Below are positions 24,874-32,693 of a DNA stretch of 64,000 nt, one piece after another. Source of the stretch: Aquabacter sp040049275 (GTDB taxonomy: Bacteria; Pseudomonadota; Alphaproteobacteria; Rhizobiales; Xanthobacteraceae); the NCBI RefSeq assembly GCF_040049275.1, contig NZ_JBDZDT010000004.1:310001-374000 (forward strand), read 5' to 3'. Numbering within the stretch: position 1 is the first letter of the stretch; each line of letters begins with the position of its first letter. The translations under genes were made by a program, and so were the position numbers. Under the pieces are notes generated by a model that searched no databases, was not told the origin of the DNA, and saw only the letters and a list, made by a program, of their open reading frames with translations.

Positions 24874-25530
24874 ATGTCCATGACCACGCTGACCATTTCC
24901 AGCAAGAACTATTCCTCCTGGTCCCTGCGCGGCTGGCTGCTGTGCAAGATGGTCGGCCTGGAGTTCGAGGAGGAGCGGGTGCCGGTGGACGATCCGGCGG
25001 CGAAGGCGGAGCTGCTGCTCCTCTCCCCTTCCTTCCTCGTGCCGCGCCTCGTGCATGAAGGCGTGACGGTGTGGGACACGCTGGCTATCGCCTCCTATCT
25101 CAACGAAGTGTTCCCCGACGCCGGGCTGCACCCGCAGGATCGGGCCGCCCGCGCCCATTGCCGCTCCATCTCGGGCGAAATGCATTCCGGCTTTGCCAAC
25201 ATGCGCTCGGCGCTCCCCATGAACATCAAGGGGAAGTATCCCGGCTTCCGGGTGTGGGCGGGCGCGCAGGCGGATATCGACCGCATCGTCGCCATCTGGC
25301 GCGGCAGCTTCGCGGCCCATGGCGGACCCTATCTGATGGGGCAGACCTTCACTCTGGCGGACGCCATGTACGCGCCGGTCTGCTCGCGCTTCACCACCTA
25401 CAGCGTGCCGCTGGACCCTGCCTGCGAGGCCTACCGGGCGCTCATCATGTCGCACCCGCTCATGCAGGAATGGATCGCCGGCGCGCTCGCGGAGCCGGAG
25501 GAGCTTGAGGAACTGGACGTCGAGTTCTGA
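24874..25530 (+). CDS. Glutathione S-transferase family protein
   Basis: 218 residues from ATG 24874; GTG 24871 and ATG 24880 are equally possible. Thioredoxin-like N-terminal domain begins LTISSKNYSSWSLRGWLLCKM, with a Ser-rich motif that could supply the activating residue, and ends with the GSH-contact loop FLVPRLV, VWDTLAIASYLNE. All-helical C-terminal domain from about 90. It resembles the group annotated as YfcF/maleylacetoacetate-isomerase-like GSTs in alphaproteobacteria. Substrate unknown. It is convergent with a LysR gene, which is unlikely to regulate it. Confidence 0.87.
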   Translation: MSMTTLTISSKNYSSWSLRGWLLCKMVGLEFEEERVPVDDPAAKAELLLLSPSFLVPRLVHEGVTVWDTLAIASYLNEVFPDAGLHPQDRAARAHCRSISGEMHSGFANMRSALPMNIKGKYPGFRVWAGAQADIDRIVAIWRGSFAAHGGPYLMGQTFTLADAMYAPVCSRFTTYSVPLDPACEAYRALIMSHPLMQEWIAGALAEPEELEELDVEF

Positions 25531-25536
25531 CGTCCC

Positions 25537-26424
25537 TCACCATTCCCAGCAGAGGGCGTCCAGCGCCTGCCGGGCGAATTCCGGCAGCGCCTCTCGGCTT
25601 CGCACCGCCACCACCAGCGTCCGCCGCGCCCAGGCATCGGGCAACGGGAATGTCGCCACATCCATGCGCTCCGCCACCCGGTGCGCATCGGCGGCGGGCA
25701 GGACGGTGACGCCGACGCCGGCCTGAACCATCTCCCCCACCGCCTCGATCCGGTTCACCCGCACACGGTATTTCAGCGGCAGCCCGAGCTGCGCCGCCTG
25801 CCGCTCGATCAAATGCTGGATGGCATTGCCGGAGGTGAGGCCGACGAAGGGCAAGGCGGCCACATCAGCAAAATCGGCGCCAGCCTTCTGCGCCAGCGGG
25901 TGGCCGGCCGGCGTCATGGCCATGAGGCGATCCTCGCCATAGGGGCGGGTCTCCAGCCCCGCCGTGTCGCCCACGTCGGACAGCACCCCCATATGGATCA
26001 GGCCCTGCCGCAAGGCGGGAGCGATCTCCCGGCTGGGCCGCTCCTCAAGGTCCACGTCCACGTCGGGGTGCTGCGCCAGGAACCGTGCGAGGTCGCCCGG
26101 CAGGCGCGTGGAGAGGGCGGCGGTGTTGCTCCACATGCGCACATGGCCCTTCAGCCCCTTGCCGTAGCGGGAGAGCTCGCCGCGCATGCGCTCGGTCTGC
26201 TGGAGCACGAGGCGGGCATGGTGCGCCAGCGCCTCCCCCGCCGGCGTGGCGCCGGCGCCGGAGCGGCTGCGCACCAAGAGCGGCGTGCCCACCGTCTCCT
26301 CCATGCCGCGCACCCGCGCGCTGGCCGAGGCGAGCGCCAGGTTCACCCGCGCCGCGCCCGCGGTGATGCTGCCCGCCTCCAGAATGGCGAGGAACAGCTT
26401 CAGATCCACCAGATCGAACCGCAT
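25537..26424 (-). CDS. LysR family transcriptional regulator
   Basis: 295 residues from ATG 26424 (the frame's further upstream start is TTG). N-terminal winged helix-turn-helix: DLKLFLAILEAGSITAGAARVNLALASASARVRGMEE... with the LysR pattern; then a periplasmic-binding-like effector domain (about 90-290). Divergent from a TSUP-family permease gene, with a perfect 11-bp inverted repeat in between; LysR proteins usually control the divergent neighbour. The effector is unknown, but the permease family suggests an organosulfur or C2-sulfonate compound. Confidence 0.92.
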   Translation of the reverse strand: MRFDLVDLKLFLAILEAGSITAGAARVNLALASASARVRGMEETVGTPLLVRSRSGAGATPAGEALAHHARLVLQQTERMRGELSRYGKGLKGHVRMWSNTAALSTRLPGDLARFLAQHPDVDVDLEERPSREIAPALRQGLIHMGVLSDVGDTAGLETRPYGEDRLMAMTPAGHPLAQKAGADFADVAALPFVGLTSGNAIQHLIERQAAQLGLPLKYRVRVNRIEAVGEMVQAGVGVTVLPAADAHRVAERMDVATFPLPDAWARRTLVVAVRSREALPEFARQALDALCWEW

Positions 26425-26432
26425 GGCCGGCA

Positions 26433-26455
26433 ATCCTTCGTCTCAGACGAAGGAT
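26433..26455. promoter_or_regulatory. LysR-type operator (11-1-11 perfect inverted repeat)
   Basis: ATCCTTCGTCT (26433-26443), C, AGACGAAGGAT (26445-26455). It contains the LysR T-N11-A form (T 26438, A 26450) and lies directly upstream of the LysR start and 55 bases before the divergent permease start. Confidence 0.7.
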
Positions 26456-26509
26456 GAAGCCGGATAATCCACATTGCTGCAAGCGGGGCGGTGGGCCAGC
26501 GTGCCGCTC

Positions 26510-27256
26510 ATGGACACTGTCACGCTCATCATCATCGCCGCGATCCTGGTTCTGGCCGGGCTGGTCAAGGGCGTCACGGCCATGGGCCTGCCGACCCTCG
26601 GCATGGGGCTGCTGAGCCTCCTCATGGCGCCGTCCGACGCGGCGGCCATCCTGATTGCCCCCACCATCGTCACCAATGTGGTGCAGTTCGTCACCGGGCC
26701 GCGCCTTTGGCCGGTTCTCCGGCGCTTCTGGCTGATGGGGCTCATGGTGTTCGCCGGCACGCTGGCGGGCGGGCTGTGGTTCGAGGGGCTCGATTCCCAT
26801 CTCGCGCCGGCCATCCTGGGCGGGACGCTCCTTCTCTACGGGCTAATGGGCCTCAGCCAGGTGAACTTCCGCACGCCGCCGGCCTTGGAGCCCTATCTGT
26901 CCCCGATCATGGGCGTGGCATCGGGCCTCCTCACCGGCACCACGGGCGTCACGGTCATGCCGGTGGCGCCCTATCTGCAATCCCTTCACCTCGAGCGGGA
27001 GGATCTGGTCCAGGCCATGGGCTTTGCCTTCTCGCTGGGCACGTTCGGGCTCGCGGCGGCACTTTCCACCAAGGGCGCGCCCTTGACCGAGGGGAGCGTG
27101 GCGCTCGGCACGCTGGCGGCGCTCATCCCTGCCTTCGCCGGCATGGAGCTGGGCCGGCGGGTGCGCCAGAAGATTTCGCAGAAGGCTTTTCGCACCTGCT
27201 TCTTCGCGGGGCTGGCCCTGCTGGGCGCCAACACGCTGCTGCGCGCGGTCATCTGA
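26510..27256 (+). CDS. Sulfite exporter TauE/SafE (TSUP) family permease
   Basis: 248 residues with about 8 helices arranged as two similar halves. TSUP features: GLVKGVTAMGLPTLGMGLLS near the N-terminus and GVASGLLTGTTGVTVMPVAP in the second half, the repeated G-x-x-x-G signature of TauE/SafE proteins. It would export sulfite, sulfoacetate or similar anions across the inner membrane. ATG 26510 is chosen; GTG 26501 lies three codons upstream. Divergent from the LysR gene and the candidate operator. Confidence 0.87.
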   Translation: MDTVTLIIIAAILVLAGLVKGVTAMGLPTLGMGLLSLLMAPSDAAAILIAPTIVTNVVQFVTGPRLWPVLRRFWLMGLMVFAGTLAGGLWFEGLDSHLAPAILGGTLLLYGLMGLSQVNFRTPPALEPYLSPIMGVASGLLTGTTGVTVMPVAPYLQSLHLEREDLVQAMGFAFSLGTFGLAAALSTKGAPLTEGSVALGTLAALIPAFAGMELGRRVRQKISQKAFRTCFFAGLALLGANTLLRAVI

Positions 27257-27268
27257 AGCGCGCCCCGT

Positions 27269-27288
27269 CTTTCCCCCCACGGGGAAAG
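27269..27288. terminator. Short hairpin between convergent genes
   Basis: CTTTCCCC (27269-27276) pairs with GGGGAAAG (27281-27288) over a 4-base loop, between the permease and patatin stops. There is no T-tract, so the call is tentative. Confidence 0.35.
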
Positions 27289-27353
27289 GGCGGAAGGCGG
27301 GCGGTGCCAAGAGCCCTGGCGCCGCCCCCTTCCGGACCCGTTTCTAAGAGCTG

Positions 27354-28505
27354 TCAGTCGTCGAGGCGGTGGATGTCGTGCACCACGATGGCGGTGTTCT
27401 TCGCGGGCTTCTTCAGCCAGTCGGGCCGACGCAAGGTCTTCAACGTGTCCTCGTAGCCGGACTGCCAATGGTCCCGCATGGAGGTGCCGGAGAATTCGTA
27501 ATCCTTGAAATCCCGCTCGTAGGATTTCTCCTGATAGATCAGGTGGCAGATGTTCACCGGCCCGGATGCCTCGTACTCGGAGAGGATCTGGTTGTCCTCC
27601 TCGCTACGCAGCTGCTCGGGGATGCGCTGGAGCGCATCCGCGTGCTTGGAGCGCAGCATCTGGACCCGGCGGAAGAAGTCGGTGATGGACCTTGTGCGGC
27701 TGGAATAGCCGATGTCCTTCTGCCGCTCGACCACGTCCAGCATGTCCCGCGGCAGCTCGCCGCGCGAGGAGAACAGGTCCACCTGAAACACCAGCGCGCT
27801 CGGATGGTCCGGCTGGTCCAGCAGCCATTGGAGCGGGGTGTTCGAGACCACGCCGCCGTCCCAGTAATATTCGCCGTCGATGCGCACCCCGGGGAAGGCC
27901 GGCGGCAGGGCGCCCGACGCCATCACATGCTCGGGGCCGATGCGGTGGGTGGTGTTATCGAAATAGACGAAATTGCCGGTGCGGATGTTCACCGCGCCCA
28001 CGGAGAAGCGCTTCTGGCCGCTATTGATCAGGTCGAAGTCCACGAGCCGCAGCAACGTGTCGCGCAAGGGCGAGGTGTCGTAGAAGGAGGTCGCGCCCTC
28101 CGCGCCGCGGGGCAAAAGCCAGGGGTTGGGGAAGCGCGGCTTGAAGAAGCCGGGCTGGCCAAGATTGATGGTGGCGAAGGCGCTCATCTGGTTGCGCATG
28201 GTGCGGAAATGGTCGCCGTCGGGCGTATAGGCCCAGATCTTGCGGCCCGAGATGGTGTTCCAGAATTCCCGCAGGCGCGGCACCCGGTTCTCCGGCGTGT
28301 TGCCGGCGATGATGGCGCAATTGATGGCGCCAATGGAGACGCCGGACACCCAGTTCGGCTCCGCGCCCGCAATGGACAGCGCCTCGTAGACGCCCGCCTG
28401 ATACGCGCCGAGCGCCCCGCCGCCCTGGAAGACGAGGGCAACCCGGTCATAGTCGGACACGATATTGCGGATGTCGCTGGGAACCTCGCTTAGCAGCGTG
28501 CTCAT
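27354..28505 (-). CDS. Patatin-like phospholipase (DUF3734-type)
   Basis: 383 residues. Acyl hydrolase with the patatin oxyanion motif GGGALG (about 28-33), nucleophile Ser57 in GVSIG and the dyad Asp in WDGG. The C-terminal third, rich in charged and aromatic residues, corresponds to the DUF3734 extension. Such genes sit next to acetoacetate decarboxylase and hydroxybutyrate dehydrogenase in rhizobia, and here the decarboxylase lies 109 bases upstream on the same strand. It has GAGGGG before the ATG. A link with ketone-body or PHB metabolism is inference from neighbours; the lipid substrate is unknown. Confidence 0.92.
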   Translation of the reverse strand: MSTLLSEVPSDIRNIVSDYDRVALVFQGGGALGAYQAGVYEALSIAGAEPNWVSGVSIGAINCAIIAGNTPENRVPRLREFWNTISGRKIWAYTPDGDHFRTMRNQMSAFATINLGQPGFFKPRFPNPWLLPRGAEGATSFYDTSPLRDTLLRLVDFDLINSGQKRFSVGAVNIRTGNFVYFDNTTHRIGPEHVMASGALPPAFPGVRIDGEYYWDGGVVSNTPLQWLLDQPDHPSALVFQVDLFSSRGELPRDMLDVVERQKDIGYSSRTRSITDFFRRVQMLRSKHADALQRIPEQLRSEEDNQILSEYEASGPVNICHLIYQEKSYERDFKDYEFSGTSMRDHWQSGYEDTLKTLRRPDWLKKPAKNTAIVVHDIHRLDD

Positions 28506-28614
28506 TATTTCCCCTCAACCGGTTTGCCGCCGAAGCATGGCGCCTCGGCCGGCGTCATGCAATGCGCGGAACGCGGCGCGCCCTGCGGTGGTTCGTTTCG
28601 TGGCCGATCCCGGA

Positions 28615-29361
28615 TCACTTGCCGTCGGCGAGATAGTCGAACATCACCTCGCCCATGCCCAGGGTGAGGTCGGCGCGCAGGTGCAGGGCCGAGACCACTT
28701 CGAGCACGGGCAGGCGGGCCACGTCGCAGATGACGTGGGGGTAGAGGCCGAGCGCGCCCGGGCCGACCCAGGCTTCCTTCAGCTGGACGTCCTCGAGATA
28801 ATAGCGCACCAGCTCGCAGATGCGCGGGGTCGCGTCCACGTGCGGGATGATCTTGATCATGAAGTTGGGTGCCAGGAGCGCCTTCATGACCGTGTCCTTG
28901 TCCGCCGCTATGTGCTTGTAGCCCATGGAGGCTTCGGCGCAGAGCGTCTTGCCGTAATGGAGGCGGCCGACGAGAACGTCCTTCTCCACTTCCATCTTCG
29001 GGTGGGCATACTTCTTCGGGAAGCCCCATAGCTCGCGGCCGCCGGCAATGGGCGCCTCGTCGTCGAGATACATGGAGTGGACGTAGCCGCCCTCGACCCC
29101 GTTATACTTCACCGGGATCACCTGTCCGGTCTCGGTATAGTCGCCGAAGCCGGTGCTGTCGGGCATGCGGATGAATTCGTACTTCACCAGCGGCTCGAAC
29201 ACTTCGAGCGGCTCCGGCACCACGCGGCGCAGGGCCTCGATGTCGGTGCGATAGGTGATGATCATGAATTCGCGATCGAAGAACCGGTACGGCCCGCGGG
29301 GATAAGCGGGGTTGGTCAGCGGCATGGAATAAGCTGTGCGGCGCACGTCTTCGATCTTCAT
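28615..29361 (-). CDS. adc: Acetoacetate decarboxylase
   Basis: 248 residues, matching the family. Converts acetoacetate to acetone and CO2 through a Schiff base on lysine; the catalytic pair is visible as K116-K117 in RELWGFPKKYAHPKM. Other family stretches: FMIITYRTD and FGDYTETGQVIPV. GGGGAG lies six bases before the ATG. First gene of a two-gene operon with the patatin-like gene. With PHB depolymerase nearby it could drain acetoacetate from PHB breakdown; that is inference. Some members of the family use other keto acids. Confidence 0.94.
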   Translation of the reverse strand: MKIEDVRRTAYSMPLTNPAYPRGPYRFFDREFMIITYRTDIEALRRVVPEPLEVFEPLVKYEFIRMPDSTGFGDYTETGQVIPVKYNGVEGGYVHSMYLDDEAPIAGGRELWGFPKKYAHPKMEVEKDVLVGRLHYGKTLCAEASMGYKHIAADKDTVMKALLAPNFMIKIIPHVDATPRICELVRYYLEDVQLKEAWVGPGALGLYPHVICDVARLPVLEVVSALHLRADLTLGMGEVMFDYLADGK

Positions 29362-29481
29362 GGGATGCTCCCCTGATCCGGCCGGGCAGGTCTTCTCGCG
29401 GCTGCGAGATAAGATCAGGTTAGCCCATAGCTTTTCGCCGTGACAGCCCTGCGACGCACCAAGTGTGACGCAGGCCGGAGC

Positions 29482-30477
29482 CTAGAACGCCAACAATCCG
29501 CCGGAGCCTTTCGCGGTGCCGAAGGCCACCGCCCCGCCATCGGCCCGCCATGCGCCGCAGGAGACCGCCGCCCCGTCCGGCGCGCGCAGCAGGATCTCGG
29601 CGGCGTCGGGGATGCGCACCATGAGCACCATGCCGTCCTCATAGCCCACCGCCACCACCGGGTCCTTGGGGTGGCAGGCCACCATGGTCACGCGGCCGGT
29701 GGAGGAGGGAGCGATCATGCTCGGCTGCTTGCCCATGGGGCCGTCCTTGGCCTGGAATGGCCAGAGGATCGCCTCGCTCGACCCCGAGGAGGCGAGCCAT
29801 TTTCCGTCGCTGGTGAAGGCGAAGGACTTCACGCGGGCGGGGTAGCCGGTCATGCGCATATGGTTGCCGTCCGCCAGCCGCCAGCCGTGCAGCGCCGGCT
29901 CCTGCATGGTGGTGATGACGAAGCGCGCGTCCGGGCTGAAGACGACGCCGAGATGCGAGCCCTTCCACGCGAAGCCCTCCGGCTTCACGCCCAGGGCGTT
30001 GGGGAACCACAGCGTCACGCCGCCATAATGGGCGATGCCGAGCCGCAGCCCCTTGGGCGCGAAGGCGAGCCCGCCCACGGTGGAGGGCGCATCGAGGCTG
30101 CGCCGCTCATTGCCTTTCGCCGGCATGAAATAGGCCGTCTTGCCGGTGGAATAGGCGAAGCTGTCGTCGGGGCCGAGGGCCACATGGTCGATCCAGCGGC
30201 CCTTGTGCTCGGCGAGCGTGCGCACCTCGCCGGTGGCGAGGAGCTGCTTCACCGTGCCGTCATCGCCGGCGGTGAGCAGCCGCTTTCCGTCCCCCGCGGT
30301 CTCCAGCACCACTCCGTCATGCAGCGTAACCGCCTGCGACGTCTCGCCCACCAGGGTGGCGCGGCCCTCATCCTCCACGAATGCGCAAATGCCGCCCACG
30401 AAGCGCGCGGCGGCAAGCCCGCTCTCGAAGGCGAACGTCTGGACCTTGTCGGTGAGGGAGGACGGAGCGGAGGTCAT
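29482..30477 (-). CDS. WD40-repeat-like beta-propeller protein
   Basis: 331 residues from ATG 30477. Repeated blocks of about 40 residues ending in patterns such as VVFSPDARFVITTM, FAFTSDGKWLASSGSSEAILW and MVACHPKDPVVAVGYEDGMV are degenerate WD40 blades; the total of about seven blades would close one propeller. No catalytic motif, no signal peptide. It is the product of a single gene 112 bases downstream of the MoeB/HesA-type gene. Such propellers scaffold protein contacts; partner unknown. Similar proteins lie beside CobW-type metal chaperones in rhizobia, but no CobW gene is here. Confidence 0.8.
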   Translation of the reverse strand: MTSAPSSLTDKVQTFAFESGLAAARFVGGICAFVEDEGRATLVGETSQAVTLHDGVVLETAGDGKRLLTAGDDGTVKQLLATGEVRTLAEHKGRWIDHVALGPDDSFAYSTGKTAYFMPAKGNERRSLDAPSTVGGLAFAPKGLRLGIAHYGGVTLWFPNALGVKPEGFAWKGSHLGVVFSPDARFVITTMQEPALHGWRLADGNHMRMTGYPARVKSFAFTSDGKWLASSGSSEAILWPFQAKDGPMGKQPSMIAPSSTGRVTMVACHPKDPVVAVGYEDGMVLMVRIPDAAEILLRAPDGAAVSCGAWRADGGAVAFGTAKGSGGLLAF

Positions 30478-30589
30478 GGAATCTGGGACACCCTTGAACG
30501 CGAACGGCTTAGATAAGGCACGCTGCGGGATTTGTCGCGATGGGGTGGGGACGAAGATGTCACCATGGCCGGCTTGATCTGGGTAGCCT

Positions 30590-31414
30590 TCAGTGCGCCG
30601 TCTCGGCATCCCGCGCGTGCTCCGAAAGGTCGGAGATGGTCGGCACCGTGCCCGTGAGCGGGTTCTCCGGATCGTAGGCATAGCTCAGCGTCTCGAAGCG
30701 CATGGAGAGCGCGTCGATCATCAGCAGCTTGCCCACCAGCCCCTCGCCGAACCCGACAATGGCGCGGATGACCTCCAGGGCGGCGAGCGAGCCGGCGACG
30801 CCCGCGAGCGCGCCGAGAATGCCCGCTTCCGCGCAGGGCGCCACGGTGCCGGGCGGGGGCGGCTCGGGGAACAGGCAGCGATAAGAGGGGTTGGGCGTGC
30901 CGTCCGGCCCCACTTCGTGCGGGCGCAGGGTGGTGAGGGTGGCGTCGAAGGTGCCCAGAGCGGCGGTCACGAGCGGGCGCTTCGCCAGGGCGCAGGCGTC
31001 GGAGACGAGATAGCGCGTCGAGAAATTGTCGGAGCCGTCCACCACCACGTCCACGGAGGAGACCAGCGCCATGGCGTTGGAGGCATCGAGGCGGGTGCGG
31101 TGAAGCTCCATCTCCACGTGCGGGTTCAGGGCTTTAACGAAGTTGCGGGCGCTCTCCACCTTGGGCCGGCCGATATCCGGCGTGCGGTGGATCACCTGGC
31201 GCTGGAGATTGGAGAGGGAGACCTCGTCGTCATCCACCAGTACCAGCCGCCCCACGCCCGCAGCCGCAAGGTAGAGGAGCACAGGCGCGCCGAGCCCGCC
31301 GGCGCCCACCACCAGCACGCTGGCGGCTTTCAGCTTCTGCTGACCCGGTCCGCCCACGTCCCGCAGGACGATGTGCCGGGCATAGCGTTCGATTTCTTCG
31401 GATGAGAAGGCCAT
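30590..31414 (-). CDS. MoeB/ThiF/HesA-type adenylyltransferase without zinc cysteines
   Basis: 274 residues. Activates the C-terminus of a ubiquitin-like sulfur carrier (MoaD or ThiS) by adenylation. ATP-binding GAGGLGAP (about 37-44), DDDEVSLSNLQRQ (61-73) and DGSDNFSTRY are intact, and Cys194 sits in APCAEAGILG at the place of the E. coli MoeB catalytic Cys. Of the four zinc ligands of MoeB, one remains: the first CxxC reads SYRC (177-180) and the C-terminal pair is replaced by DPENPLTG. So it should fold without zinc. The gene family member (moeB, thiF or hesA) is not decidable by eye; no MoaD/ThiS gene is adjacent. Confidence 0.88.
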   Translation of the reverse strand: MAFSSEEIERYARHIVLRDVGGPGQQKLKAASVLVVGAGGLGAPVLLYLAAAGVGRLVLVDDDEVSLSNLQRQVIHRTPDIGRPKVESARNFVKALNPHVEMELHRTRLDASNAMALVSSVDVVVDGSDNFSTRYLVSDACALAKRPLVTAALGTFDATLTTLRPHEVGPDGTPNPSYRCLFPEPPPPGTVAPCAEAGILGALAGVAGSLAALEVIRAIVGFGEGLVGKLLMIDALSMRFETLSYAYDPENPLTGTVPTISDLSEHARDAETAH

Positions 31415-31445
31415 GGGCGTTATCTAGACACTAAGCCCGCCGATT

Positions 31446-32360
31446 TCATCCCTGCGGCGGCGGAAGGGATGTACCGGAGAGCTGGGCATAGATGCGCGCG
31501 AGCGAGGAATCATCGTCCCGCCCCATGCCCGACCCCGCAGCGGCGAGGTACATCTGGAGCGCGGCGGCGGCGAGCGGGACGGGATAGCGCGCGTCCCGCG
31601 CCATGTCGTGGATGATGCCGAGATCCTTCACGAAGATCTCCACGGCGCTGAGCGGCTTGTAGTCGCCCGCGAGCACGTGGGGCATGCGGTTCTCGAACAT
31701 CCAGGAATTGCCGGCGGAGGCCGTAATGACCTCGTACACCTTCGCAAGGTCCAGCCCCTGCTTGGCCGCAAAGGTGAACGCCTCGCAGGCGGCGGCGATA
31801 TGCACGCCGGCGAGGAGCTGGTTGATCATCTTGAAGGCCGCGCCCGTGCCCGGCGCATCGCCCAACTCATAGACCTTGGCGGCCATGGCATCGAGCGCCG
31901 GCCGGGCCTTCTGGAACGCGGCGTGGCTCCCTGAGGCCAGCACGGTGAGGGCTCCGGTGGCCGCCCGCGCCGCGCCGCCGGAAATGGGGGCGTCGAGATA
32001 GAGCCGGCCGGTGGCCTCCAGCCGGCCGGCGAGCGCACGGGCTTTCTCCGGGTCCATGGTGGCGCAGGAGATGAAGACCGCGCCCTCGGGCAGCGCCTCG
32101 GCCACACCTTCCGGCCCGAACAGCACGCTTTCCGTCTGGGCGGCATTTACCACCACGCTCACGGCGATGTCGGCGCCCTCCGCCGCCTTGGCCGCGCTCG
32201 GAGCGCCCTTGCCCCCGTCCGTCACAAACTGGCCGACCGCGTCCGCCGAGGGATCGAAGCCGGTGACATCGAGGCCGGCCCGCAGCAGCGAGCGGGCCAT
32301 GCCGCCGCCCATGGAGCCAAGGCCGAAGACCGCCGCTTTCAGAGTGTCTGATGATGTCAT
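31446..32360 (-). CDS. ltnD: L-threonate dehydrogenase-like NAD-dependent beta-hydroxyacid dehydrogenase
   Basis: 304 residues. Rossmann start AVFGLGSMGGGMARSLLRAG, substrate motif DAPISGGAARAATG (a DxPVSGG variant) and catalytic Lys in GAAFKMINQLLAG (about 182). The stretch SAGNSWMFENRMPHVL is characteristic of the YgbJ/LtnD group, which oxidises L-threonate or D-erythronate at C2. The usual partners (LtnC aldolase, OtnK kinase, isomerase) are not in this window, so the specific role is uncertain. Two short GC-rich hairpins lie upstream (32375-32410). Confidence 0.87.
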   Translation of the reverse strand: MTSSDTLKAAVFGLGSMGGGMARSLLRAGLDVTGFDPSADAVGQFVTDGGKGAPSAAKAAEGADIAVSVVVNAAQTESVLFGPEGVAEALPEGAVFISCATMDPEKARALAGRLEATGRLYLDAPISGGAARAATGALTVLASGSHAAFQKARPALDAMAAKVYELGDAPGTGAAFKMINQLLAGVHIAAACEAFTFAAKQGLDLAKVYEVITASAGNSWMFENRMPHVLAGDYKPLSAVEIFVKDLGIIHDMARDARYPVPLAAAALQMYLAAAGSGMGRDDDSSLARIYAQLSGTSLPPPQG

Positions 32361-32693
32361 GGCCGTGTCTCCCCGCCGCCTTCAGGGCGGCTGCGGGATC
32401 GTCGTCCCGCTTCATAGCCTTGGTAAGGCCGGAGCCGGCCGCCTGCCAAGGGTGTTCTCGGCGCCCGAAGCCGTCATGGCAGGCTCAACCCGGCCCTCTT
32501 GTGTGGGGCCGGATTGACGCATCGGAACTCTGCCGTGCCAGCACATATCCGCCCGTCAGCGCATAAAGGCGCACAGGCCAAAGGGCCGTTTTGCACACAA
32601 GAATCCGCTTCTGGGCTCCCGCCCCTCGCAATCCGGCCCTGCCGGTGCCATTTTGTTCTCGCACGAGAATCAGCGGCGAGGCGAGACGCGCGG
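32361..32693. other. Divergent upstream region of ltnD-like and uvrD genes
   Basis: Up to 333 bases depending on the helicase start. It holds two hairpins near the ltnD side: GCCGCC/GGCGGC near 32375-32391 and GCGGGA/TCCCGC at 32393-32410. I see no other gene; the frame leading into uvrD is open here but has only TTG/GTG starts. Confidence 0.4.
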
